64,000 nucleotides of DNA from contig OX439132.1 of the NCBI GenBank assembly GCA_949318235.1, positions 6,592,034-6,656,033 of the forward strand. Direction: 5' to 3'. The stretch is from Ecdyonurus torrentis. Lineage: Eukaryota > Arthropoda > Insecta > Ephemeroptera > Heptageniidae. Below the pieces are notes generated by a model. It saw only the letters and a program-made list of their open reading frames with translations, did no database searches and had not been told where the DNA came from. The first letter of the stretch is position 1; each line of letters starts with the position of its first letter. Below, piece by piece: positions 1 through 10,365 of this stretch. The position numbers were made by a program, and so were the translations under genes.

Positions 1-205
1 TATGCTAGCTCATTTTCAGCAACATTTTTTCAATGCACCATAATTTATGCTATATATATTATTTATGCTGTGTTACAACACTGTAGTATAAATATTATTT
101 TGTGCAGCATAATTATCTGTGTTGTTCTAATTTATCCACATTTATGCTATAAGAATATTAATGCAGTATAAATTACTTGATTTTTTCTTTTCGTGTAGAT
201 AATTA
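1..205. repeat. AT-rich interspersed repeat, family R1 (copy 1)
   Basis: Begins (cut by the window edge) with TATGCTAGCTC and carries many short TTATGCTATA and CAGCATAA words. The same arrangement recurs in direct orientation near 1541-1735, partly at 11555-11660, and inverted at 46560-46745, so this is a dispersed element rather than unique sequence. No coding capacity is seen. The class is unknown. Confidence 0.55.
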
Positions 206-384
206 ATGGTGCACTAATATAATTATTTCATTAGTAATATACATTGTAATATATAATATGATTATGTATACTTCAACATTTCGTTGTACTTTCTGCTTAT
301 TATACATGCCGCATGCACTAACTAAGAGAACGCATATCGAGCGTTCACATGTATCCAGTTTTTTTACTATTGCAGGTAGTACTG

Positions 385-1380
385 AAACTTACAGCGCATG
401 TACCTGCACTATACCTGGATTACAATTTCAGCTTGTCTTTGGAGTGCTCTGTCATAAAGATTAAGAAACGCTTCTTCAATTCTAACTTATGATTATGATC
501 GAATGTATTTATAGACCAGAAAATAGTGCTACTTGTAAGTTTTTTTTCCCTGCTACATTTTTGTTTTCAACTTTTTTTCTTTTTAATTATTATATATATA
601 TTTGTTTTTTAGTTTAATTTGTTTGGATTTTTTTTATACTGTACATATGTATTATCATAGATGCTGCTGTTCATATATTATGATTATTTTGTTTAATATG
701 CCATTTCCGGGGTTAGGCATAAGAGTAGACCAGATGTAGGAAAAAAATAATAAATAAAAAAAAAGGGCCTATATACATAAATCTAGTCCTTTTTTGTATT
801 TATTTATTTTTTACTACATCTGGTCTACTCTTACACCTAACCCCCAAAATAGCATATTATACAAAATAATTATAATTTATATGAACAACAGCATCTATGA
901 TAATACATATGTACAGTATAAAAAAAATCCAAACAAATTAAACTAAAAAAAATATAAATTGACTGATAAAGGAACAAGATAAACAGGATAAAGATTCTGT
1001 TTTGATGCCGACTTTAAGCAATTTTGCTAATATCCGCTTCCGTTTCGACTTACTGTGCATGCGTAGTAAGGAGAAACGGAAGTGGATGTGACCGAAATCG
1101 CTTATAGTCAGTCTAAAAACCTTTTTTCCTTTACTAGTCTATATATATAATAATTAAAAATAAAAAAGGAGAAAAAAAATGTAGTAGGGGAAAAAAATGT
1201 AGTTTGGAAAAAAAATTACAAGCAGCACTATTTTCTGGTCTATAAATACATTCGATCATAATCATAATTTAGAATTGGAGAAGCGTTTCTTAATCTTCAT
1301 GACAGAGCACTCCAAAGATGAGCTGCGAAGTTGTAATCCAGGTATGGTGCAGGTAGGTACCTACATTCGCTGTAAGTATT
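385..1380. repeat. Large imperfect palindrome with an interrupted right arm
   Basis: The left arm runs from about 385 to 770 and reappears inverted from about 790 to 1375. For example GACCAGAAAATAGTGCT near 515 pairs with AGCACTATTTTCTGGTC near 1226, and GGTCTACTCT-type words near 725 and 822 flank the centre. The right arm is broken by about 180 bp of unrelated sequence (960-1140). Small open frames on the arms look spurious. This is probably a foldback DNA transposon or MITE. Confidence 0.7.
960..1140. mobile_element. Short insertion nested in the palindrome arm
   Basis: This segment has no partner in the left arm of the surrounding palindrome, where the sequence on both sides is contiguous. 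It has its own short inverted repeat (CCGTTTC near 1039 against GAAACGG near 1073) and sits between AT-rich words that could be a target duplication. I infer a later small insertion; its class is unknown. Confidence 0.45.
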
Positions 1381-1540
1381 GCCTATACATAAACCTCACC
1401 CTTTCATTTTTTTTTTTTTTTTTTTTTTTTTTACCAAAGATGATTATTTAATTTTAACTCCACCTGCAGTTATTATTATTTTACAATTCGCTTTTTTACT
1501 CCCAAATTACAGATTCATGTATAAAATAAATACGTAATAA

Positions 1541-1735
1541 TTATGCTAGCTCTTTTTAAGAACATTTTGTTGAAATATTGAATAATTTATGCTATACTTC
1601 ATAATAACTATATTATTACATATAGCATAAATATTATGTTGAATAATATAATTATTTATGTTGTTCTAATTTAGCATGATTTATGATATGATGACATAAT
1701 GCAGCATAAAAATACTTAATTTTATCTTTCCGCGG
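1541..1735. repeat. AT-rich interspersed repeat, family R1 (copy 2)
   Basis: Direct-orientation copy of the repeat at the left edge. It starts ATTATGCTAGCTC and ends after GCAGCATAAAAATACTTAA, with the same order of short words as copy 1. Together copies 1 and 2 bracket the 385-1380 palindrome. Confidence 0.5.
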
Positions 1736-2184
1736 CAATGGTCATTAAATTAGATTGCCACTGCTGTTTAGTGAGATTTTATTATTTTATTTGCTTTAAG
1801 ATATAAGATAAGATATAAAATTTTATTGCGTTCCATGTAAATTAACAAATTACAAGTAATATAAATTTCTTGACGAAAAAAAGAAAATCAACTTTAAATA
1901 GATACGCAGATAAAATCTCCCAGTTGCAGTAGGGTGGAAATTTATTTTCGTTTTCAATAACAAAAAAGGAACAAAAGAAAGGGCCTAGTGTCACTGAAAT
2001 ACACTATAGTCTTTATGATATTTTTCCCGCCTGCCTCTGTCAGTGCCAGTCTTTTTGAATATAGAGATCCAATATAGGACTTACAGAACTCATTCAAGGA
2101 ATAAGTTTTGAGTCACGCAGAGATAAGAAAGATGTGTTTTTACGTGCAAACAATAATATGACTATTATGGTATTTTATACATTG

Positions 2185-2515
2185 AGGAAGACTACACAAA
2201 ATTTTAGAGGATATTTTCTTTTTTCATATTCTAAAAGATTACATTGTCCTGAATCGATACATATGTGAATTTATAATTTTTGAGTTCATTAAGTATTTTT
2301 AATTAATTTTTGAAAGTCAATAAATGACGTCACAGGCTGCAGCTTATGCATGTGGGGCATACGAAAAAGTTACAGCCTGTGACGTCATTTCGTGACTTTC
2401 AAAAATTAATTAAAAATACTTAATATACTCAAAAATTATAAATTCATAAATGTATCGATTCAGGATAATATACTCTTTTAGAATATGAAATAAAATTACC
2501 CCCTAAATTTTTTTA
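2185..2515. repeat. Palindromic element with 145-150 bp arms
   Basis: Arms at about 2185-2335 and 2370-2515 are inverted copies. AATGACGTCACAGGCTG near 2325 pairs with CAGCCTGTGACGTCATT near 2372, and the match extends outwards through a long AT-rich stretch to the TTTTAGA words at the ends. The loop is about 35 bp. It contains CRE-like TGACGTCA cores in both arms, whose function is unknown. Probably a non-autonomous foldback element. Confidence 0.75.
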
Positions 2516-2741
2516 GACTTCCTCATTTTTACCATCTCAAAATAAATGATAATATTGTTGAAGTAATTTTGTTAAAATAATATAGGATAAAATCTGTAAT
2601 TAAATTTACTATTAATGCAAAAATCAAGGCTTTTTTACCTCTTTAATTTTTAGAACTAAAATATTAAAAACAAATTTCTATATTTGTTTCCTATTATATA
2701 CACGTGAACCTGTGCACTCTATGCTCGTCTAATCTCCTTCC

Positions 2742-2752
2742 TCCCCCCCCCC

Positions 2753-2833
<81 letters not shown>

Positions 2834-2850
2834 ACTCTCTCTCTCTCTTT
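2742..2850. repeat. C-run followed by (CT)n microsatellite
   Basis: Eleven C residues lead into about 95 bp of CT dinucleotides with single-base interruptions near the ends. Confidence 0.95.
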
Positions 2851-4786
2851 TTAATTTTGTTTAATTTTCAAATATAAAAAAGACAAGTGCTTTAATTTTA
2901 AATACCATTGAAGAATTAGTTTAATTTTTTGTTTCCTGTAAAGTAGGCTATTTGTTGAGCATGCCTCTCCACAAATCCATTCACATACGGTAGGTAGTAA
3001 CTGAAAGGATTTTAAATAATAAATGAAAATGCTAATTGCTGGTGAAATGAGTTAATTAATGTAAGTCGGGGAACGCTAATTGAGTTACTCTAACAGTTAA
3101 AGTGGAAGTGTCGGTAAATAAAAAAAAAGAAGCTTGTTTGCAGATTTTGTAATATTTAAGCACCTATACCTTTGCTTTTTGACAAAATTTGAAAACTGAT
3201 TGAACGAATCACGCAAATTTAACACTAAAATAACAAAATATTTTCAATATTTATTATATTTTTAAAAATGGAATAAGAAATTTGATTTTGATAAAAATGA
3301 TTTATATTCTCCTTTTTTTTTTAACATCGCATATTCGTATATATTTTTTATACATGTAAATTTTACACCAGAATTAGCTAAATGAAAGAGAAATATAATT
3401 AACTACATTTTATTAAATGTTATAAGCTTTAATGTAATTTAGAAAAGAATTTGCGATGAATCTCATAGACATGTTTAACCCAATTTTAATTATACAGCAG
3501 CATTTTATCATAATGAAACTTTAACCAAAATTAAATTAATAAACTACTTAATCAATGTTTCTTCTCGTGCATATATTTTCTATCACTCGCGGGCTTTGAT
3601 ATCATAAATAAATTAGTGCCATGTTATAATCATTATTTTGAATAATTTATACGTGTTATCATTCAAGATCAAAATTGTTAAATATTTTAGTTGTTTCTTG
3701 TCATTTTATTTCCATTTTGAAGCTTTAATCGTATTGTAATTTTCTACGAAAAAAATCAATAATTATTTTTTATGTGATTTCTGTAGCTAAAAGTCACGTT
3801 CATTATTCCATATATTACTGAAGTAGTTAATTACAACACAATTCAATTTAAAAATAATACTAATTAAAAAGCATAATACGCATGACAAAAATTTATACAC
3901 CATTGAAATGATTTTATAGCAGATTTAATTTATGAGTTTTTTTTGGTACAAATTTAGTGGTAAATAAATAATTAATAGTTAATTATATAAAATTTATACA
4001 TTGTTATGCTTTGTAAATTTGAAATTCCCTATACTAAATTATAAAAATGACAAAAGCTTAATGAAAAGTGACACTAATTGACCTAACACTTAAATTAACG
4101 CACAAGATACGTGTTTTTATATTAAGAATAGCTGTTTATGTACGCGATATAGGGTAAGTATAACAGCCACTTACGTGTTCAAATGTCTCATTTAAACGTT
4201 GTACATGATTAGTGTTAAACATTTCTCGGTATATGAATCTTTGAATAACGGCAGCATTTTATCAAATGAATCCATGCATTAAAGCTGTCGAGTTGGTGCG
4301 TCCGCAAGACAAAGTTCAATATTTTTACATTCGATAGCTATTTTTATGAACATAATAATAGAAATGAACATAACATACTAATATCATTAGAACCACTTTT
4401 TCAATTTAATAATAATACTAAAAAAAAAAAAAGTTTTTTATAATAAACGTAAAATGCATTTTTTAACGCGATATTTTTTACACAAAATATTACGATAATT
4501 AATAAGAAATATTTAGCATCCTGTCTATAGCAAGGACACACGTGTAACGGAATCCCTAATTGGAAATACAATTATTTCTAAAACAATGACAGTTTAAAGT
4601 ATAATTCTATCATGTATCAAAATATCAGACTTTTTTTTTGTCTGTAACATTTTTGATACATAAAACATTTTATCAAAAAAATGGTTCTATTTTTAGATAA
4701 ATATGTTACAAAAATATCTCTATATATAATGATATATCTAATAATAATAAAAAAATGCACATAATTTAAAAAATTGAGTACATTAC
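2851..4786. other. AT-rich non-coding stretch, probable GPCR intron
   Basis: No exon, RNA gene or clear repeat is visible. It lies downstream of the splice donor of the GPCR exon at 4787-5090 on the minus strand, so it is most simply the start of a long intron that continues beyond the left edge. Confidence 0.5.
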
Positions 4787-5090
4787 CTCTCATATAGATG
4801 TAAGCTGTTCCTTTCATATTTCTTCTGGTGAGGACAACAAGATTGAGTAAGTTGCCTATTACTCCCAGAACACAAATTGCAGGTAGAGCAATACCATAAG
4901 CAGCTTGTTTGAGAGTTGTAATACGTGGATCTTCATCATCAATATCTCCTCCACTTGAATTAATTCCAGATAAAAATGGACAAACTACAAGAGGCATAGA
5001 AGATGTTCTTTCACTTTCATCTCCAGAACCTAAAGAGAATGTTCGTCCAACATCTTCTAAAGCACTCGTTGAAAATACAGCATCCATCAT
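4787..5090 (-). CDS. Class A peptide GPCR, first coding exon (partial gene)
   Basis: This exon encodes about 101 residues from a double Met start (MMDAVFST). The first ~60 residues are polar and acidic with an N-glycosylation sequon (NSSG), as in an extracellular N-terminus. Next come a first transmembrane helix with the class A hallmark GNLLNLVVL and a basic first intracellular loop (TRRNMKG). The exon ends within AYIYMRG at a good donor (AG|GTAATG, GT at 4786-4785), phase 1. The remaining helices must lie further left on the minus strand; none was recognised in 1-4786, so the first intron is probably over 4.7 kb. The helix 1/loop 1 sequence resembles insect FMRFamide-receptor-like and related orphan neuropeptide receptors, but the exact ligand class cannot be decided from one helix. 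Confidence is high for a class A GPCR and low for the subfamily. Confidence 0.75.
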
Positions 5091-5103
5091 TAATATAAAT
5101 TAA

Positions 5104-7007
5104 ACTTTATTTTATAAACATCATTTTTTTAAATAACTAAAAAAAAAAAAGGTTTTAATTTTTTTTTATATATAAATAATATTACGATTCGAAAGATACT
5201 TATACTTTGTAGATTTTTTTGAGATGTGAACGTTACCGAGTTTAGCGGCGTTCTGAGTATAACTCTCGCACAACATAGTTTTATCTCGTAAGGTAGTAAG
5301 AAATACGCATGCGCTATTTTGAGGCAGGACTTATTATTTTTATTTTGTATTAAAAAAAAAAAAAAGCAACATATAATATAATATTGTATATAATTTATAA
5401 TTGAAAACGCATGCGTATTTTGAGTTATAATTTTATAAGGCTTCTAACACGATCTTTAGCATTTTTTTTTTATATATCTTGATGATATTACATGTCAAAT
5501 TTTTCATAAATTGTACGAAAAGTAATTTGAAATTAATTATTAAGGTAATTAATACACCATATTGTTTCCATGTAATTAAACTTGTAGCTTTTTACTTTAA
5601 TGTTGTTAATATTCAAAATATTTCATGCTTTCAAAAAAAAAAAAAAAAAAAAAGGAGGATTTTTTTTTTTAATTTAAAGCTGAAAATAATAAGTGTAAAA
5701 TTAATTATAAAATTAAATTAATATATTTTGTTCTAAGACGTTTTAAAAATCATTGTTATTTAAAATGTTAGCATTTTTGACCGTGCCAAATTTTTATTTA
5801 TTATTTTTTTCTTTTACGTATCAAGAATATTAGCAATAGCCAATAACTCACAATATGGCAAAATTTCATAAAGTTTATCGTTTAGAGACCATAAAAAAAT
5901 TATATATTAACTTCTAGGAAAAAAATGTATTGATATCGAAAGTGAGAATAAAAGAATTTTTCTTTTTTAATCTTTTCCAGGTATTACATTTTTTTGTTCT
6001 GTGACATAAACGAGAAAAAAATAACTTATAAAACATATCACACACAATTTTTTTTTAAATAATATTGGATAAATAAGAATAATGCTCAAGTACATCTAAA
6101 TCTACATTACTGAGTAAATAATATAGAGATGTGATTCGCTTCGTTTTGAAATCAAAAAACAAATTAGAAAACCACTGCACACTCGTATACACTGAGGGAT
6201 TGATGATTTATCCTTGAAAGCACGTGTTGACGTAATTTACATAATATATAATCTCTCATCATTGGTGCATGTGCCAGAGGTTATTCACATGTTTTACATA
6301 AATTTCACAATGATTGTCAAACCAATTTTAGAACAATATCAAATATCATTGAATAAAATATTTTGTTACATCTTTAAAAAAAAATCAAACATTTAAACAC
6401 TAATTGTTAACAGCCAATAAGATCCTGCAACATTTTTAACAAACATATAATGGCCCTCAAAGACAATTAAAAAAAACTATGGGTTCACTAGTAATTAGTG
6501 AGTAAATTAATTAACCTACTGACCTCTTTGACCATATTCAAGAACAATAATATACCTACTCATGGTTGCATAATCTGAAGATTTTATCCAACCTAATTGG
6601 AACAGGAGGAGGAGGAGGCAATGTTTTATCATAGCTTTTATTAAGAATTAAACCAATTGTAACAAGAACCAAAGAAAATTTTAACTTTGAAAAAAATCAG
6701 TGGCTATATTAATGTGTTAAAAAAATACTCATTATTTCAATCTTCTACATTGTTGAAAGAATAATTGTCCACCTTTTCCGAGTAACTGAAACAATTGTAT
6801 CAATTAGTTTTTTTTATTTTACATAAATTTTATATACTATAAATGACAAGAACAACGCTTGAAAACATCCTGAAATACATCAAACTAATTGTGATTCTCA
6901 CAATTATAACACTAGAAATATTGTACCAAATGTTATACCAAATCACAATTTAAAAGTTCTTGAGAAAAGTCCTTATTATCAAACTGCAAAAATATATAAT
7001 TTTTTAC
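5104..7007. other. AT-rich non-coding stretch upstream of the GPCR exon
   Basis: It lies 5' of the GPCR exon on the minus strand, so it should hold the 5' UTR, promoter or an upstream non-coding exon, but no specific element can be assigned. Homopolymer A/T runs are frequent. Small open frames here have no recognisable similarity. Confidence 0.4.
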
Positions 7008-7366
7008 TTAAAGGAATAGACCAGAGAAAAACATAAGCATTTAAATGCTTATATCATCACAAAACATTTGATGGGATTTACATAAATAACATTAGTTTAT
7101 CTCAAAACCCAACAGTAGCCCCGTAGCAGTGATCAGAAAATTCGATTTATGCAACCCGCACAACATTTTCATACTATTTTTTTGCATGTTTCTGACGTAA
7201 TAAACATGAATTTTCACGCAAATTGCATACTTTACAGTTTTTCCACGCTCTCTGGTTGTGCTACATTAACATTCTGGTAAAAATTGTCAACAGTTTTGAA
7301 GATCCCATTTCGTGTTTATTCATTAAAAAGCACATACATGTTGTTTTATCTGGTCTATGCCTTTAA
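7008..7366. mobile_element. MITE family M1, copy 1 (TTAA-bounded)
   Basis: About 359 bp bounded by TTAA. The ends are near-perfect inverted repeats: left TTAAAGGAATAGACCAGA, right (reverse complement) TTAAAGGCATAGACCAGA. A second copy with the same internal order is at 56018-56360. TTAA at the edges and the lack of coding capacity suggest a non-autonomous element mobilised by a piggyBac-type transposase; this is inferred from the termini only. Confidence 0.75.
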
Positions 7367-8165
7367 GTGATTTTAAGAATAATGCATTGTTGAAAAAATG
7401 TTGAAAAAAATAATAATTGTAAAGACTATTACAATGTTAAAAATTGTTTTGATTAAAATACTAAAACTATTAAAAAATGAAAATGTGTTTGAATTTATTT
7501 TATGTAACGATCTGAAAAAAAAAATCTGGAATTACTGAGCTGTAAATATAATATATATTTTTAAGTTATATCATATGTTTAGATTATAATTCAAAAATTT
7601 GACGAAACGCACTTAAAAATTAGTGTAAAATAATTATAATGATGTGATGTAACTGTAAACTCCCTGTCTAATAAATATAAATAAATAATAAATTGTTACT
7701 ATGAACTGCCTGAGTAAATAACAAAAAATTATTTCTTACATGTTCCCAATGGAACTTGTTTCAATAAATATGTTCATGAACAGTAAATGAATAATTCTTT
7801 TGCAATCTTTGTATGCCTGTGCATTATTTCATTAATGTGAAATATTTTTTCAAAATTACATTTTTTTCCGACTACAGAGTGATAATTTGATGATAAAAAT
7901 CCATATAGATGTTATATAATATATTTTAATGAAACTTTATATAAATGAGAAATTATAACCTCTTGAGTTTTCCACATGACCTAATAAAATAGTTGAACAT
8001 CGAAATTACTCTCATGTTATTTACTCTGGAGAGTTTGTATAATGACACGAAAGTGAAAATCAAAGACACAGATAGAGAAAATTAAGTTTTGTAATGACCT
8101 TCTAAAAGTATATTACATTAACGTGCATGTAGAGAGACAAATAACCTAAAGGGCAATGAACTTCG

Positions 8166-8167
<2 letters not shown>

Positions 8168-8204
<37 letters not shown>
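8168..8204. repeat. (AT)n microsatellite
   Basis: About 37 bp of AT dinucleotides directly abutting the left edge of the tRNA-like palindromic array; a matching (AT)n flanks its right edge. Confidence 0.95.
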
Positions 8205-8206
<2 letters not shown>

Positions 8207-8305
8207 AAGTATAATATATAAATATTTGAAAATATTTATCTAGCACTATAACACCATCTGAGACGAATCATATAAATGCAAATAAAGTCAAACAGTTAAA
8301 AGGGA

Positions 8306-8378
8306 CGACGGCGGCCGGAATCGAACCGACAACCTTTGGATTTGCGCTCCACTGCTCTGACCATTGAGCTACAGCGGC
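8306..8378 (-). tRNA. tRNA-Cys(GCA)-like sequence, copy A
   Basis: A 73-nt sequence with canonical arm spacing: 7-bp acceptor, TA, D arm GCTC/GAGC, 7-nt anticodon loop GCGCAAA with GCA as anticodon, 5-nt variable loop, and T arm around GGTTCGATTCC. The Pol III A box (TAGCTCAATGG) and B box are intact, and TTTT follows in the transcript direction. Oddities: position 33 is C instead of the near-invariant U, and the acceptor stem has two mismatches plus a G-U. A tRNA-derived repeat or pseudogene is more likely than a working tRNA. Confidence 0.5.
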
Positions 8379-8724
8379 GTCCAATTCTACCTTGATTCTT
8401 TACTTGCATTTACACAATTCTTATGACGACAACGGTCGCCTTATTGGCTGCCTGAGGGCACCTGTTTTTACAAACCAGCCTCTCTTTAAACAGCTGACTC
8501 CCCTCTTGCGAGGGGAAATTTACCCGTGCGGCGGGATTTATGTGTGTAAACTTCAAATGATATAGTTTTTCCTTCACTACACATAGTGTAGATCAGAACT
8601 CCACGAGATGGCGATATTTGTATCAAAGTATAATATATAAATATTTGAAAATATTTATCTAGCACTATAACACCATCTGAGACGAATCATATAAATGCAA
8701 ATAAAGTCAAACAGTTAAAAGGGA

Positions 8725-8797
8725 CGACGGCGGCCGGAATCGAACCGACAACCTTTGGATTTGCGCTCCACTGCTCTGACCATTGAGCTACAGCGGC
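8725..8797 (-). tRNA. tRNA-Cys(GCA)-like sequence, copy B
   Basis: Identical by eye to copy A and offset by exactly 419 bp in the tandem array, with the same C33 and acceptor-stem mismatches. It forms the left arm of the B/C hairpin with copy C. Confidence 0.5.
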
Positions 8798-9096
8798 GTC
8801 CAATTCTACCTTGATTCTTTACTTGCATTTACACAATTCTTATGACGACAACGGTCGCCTTATTGGCTGCCTGAGGGCACCTGTTTTTACAAACCAGCCT
8901 CTCTTTAAACAGCTGACTCCCCTCTTTACACACATAAATCCCGCCGCACGGGTAAATTTCCCCTCGCAAGAGGGGAGTCAGCTGTTTAAAGAGAGGCTGG
9001 TTTGTAAAAACAGGTGCCCTCAGGCAGCCAATAAGGCGACCGTTGTCGTCATAAGAATTGTGTAAATGCAAGTAAAGAATCAAGGTAGAATTGGAC

Positions 9097-9169
9097 GCCG
9101 CTGTAGCTCAATGGTCAGAGCAGTGGAGCGCAAATCCAAAGGTTGTCGGTTCGATTCCGGCCGCCGTCG
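9097..9169 (+). tRNA. tRNA-Cys(GCA)-like sequence, copy C
   Basis: Inverted partner of copy B, with the same 73-nt layout and box motifs. A TTTT Pol III terminator follows at about 9174-9177. The sequence does not differ visibly from copies A and B, so the array is young or being homogenised. Confidence 0.5.
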
Positions 9170-9346
9170 TCCCTTTTAACTGTTTGACTTTATTTGCATT
9201 TATATGATTCGTCTCAGATGGTGTTATAGTGCTAGATAAATATTTTCAAATATTTATATATTATACTTTGATACAAATATCGCCATCTCGTGGAGTTCTG
9301 ATCTACACTATGTGTAGTGAAGGAAAAACTATATCATTTGAAGTTT

Positions 9347-9348
<2 letters not shown>

Positions 9349-9391
<43 letters not shown>
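9349..9391. repeat. (TA)n microsatellite
   Basis: About 42 bp of TA dinucleotides bordering the tRNA-like array on its right side. Confidence 0.95.
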
Positions 9392-9392
<1 letters not shown>

Positions 9393-9567
9393 CAGATTTT
9401 CAGTTACACATGGGATTCAAATTATTGTATATACTGTACGTTACGTATAGAATACAATTCAGATCCCTGTAATTATTATTAACGTCCAGAACATATAGGA
9501 TATCTATAGACATCAATTTAAATTTGCATAATAAATAAATTTGTTTCATTTAAAGTTTCTAGAACTA

Positions 9568-9603
<36 letters not shown>

Positions 9604-10206
9604 GGGAAAAATTTGTATCCCAATATAAATACTTTTTGAATTAAAATATATAAATGATTCTTTTTTTTACATTGTACAGTATTCAAATAATATGTTCCCC
9701 GGTATTTCAATTTGTTTCAGTTTGGACTGTTCACGTTGGTTAAAAAATTACTGTTGTACAATTTTTACAATATAATATAAAATTTTATAAATGTAAAACA
9801 AATAAAAAACCAGGAAAACGAACAGTATCCATGAGTATAATATTATATAGCAGTGTACACAAAAAATAAACAAGGAAAATAAATAAATAAAAGTGCTATT
9901 ATACTTAAAATAGAAGTTCATATTATGAACTAAATAAATTTAACTTAATCTCTCTCTCTTTCTCTTTCTCTCTCTGACAAGTTTGTAAATACGTATTGTT
10001 AAGACTTCAATTATTTCAAGGTGCATGTGTTATATGCTATGAAGCTGAAGTTAGCACGATCACAGTAAATTGAGATTAAGAATACTTGAACATAATTATA
10101 CTTTTTCCAATTGACGTGTTTTTAACTTAAAAAATATTTACAATGTTGTTTTTTCTCCTTGTTGTGCTATGTTGACTCGACATACTATTTCTTTACCTTC
10201 AAGTAA

Positions 10207-10208
<2 letters not shown>

Positions 10209-10296
<88 letters not shown>

Positions 10297-10364
10297 GTCT
10301 CTCTCTCTGTCTCTCTCTCTGTCTCTCTCTCTGTCTCTCTCTCTGTCTCTCTCTGTCTCTCTCT
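10209..10364. repeat. (CT)n microsatellite with CTGT interruptions
   Basis: About 80 bp of pure CT followed by about 75 bp in which GT replaces CT at regular intervals (CTCTCTCTGT pattern). Open frames across it on both strands are low-complexity artefacts. Confidence 0.95.
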
Positions 10365-10365
10365 A

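Larger units (their letters stand above)
8204..9350. repeat. Tandem-plus-inverted repeat array carrying tRNA-like units
   Basis: Unit A (about 8204-8621) is followed directly by unit B (from about 8622), offset by 419 bp. Unit C (to about 9350) is an inverted copy of B, giving a hairpin of about 310 bp per arm centred near 8950. A segment of about 45 bp containing CCGCCGCACGGGTAAATTT is inverted relative to unit A at the B/C junction. Each unit holds one tRNA-Cys-like sequence flanked by inverted copies of a TTTACTTGCATTTA-like motif. The array is bounded on both sides by (AT)n. Open frames on both strands here (8811-9083) are mirror images and not genes. It looks like an amplifying foldback element that captured a tRNA gene. 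Confidence 0.85.

Noticed and set aside
6530..6620. Possible small exon on the minus strand near GAGGAGGAGGAGG
   Set aside because: Splice-like sites exist, but the frame contains stops and nothing links it to the GPCR exon.
8811..9083. Two 84-codon open frames on opposite strands
   Set aside because: They are mirror images produced by the B/C palindrome and share most of their sequence; not genes.
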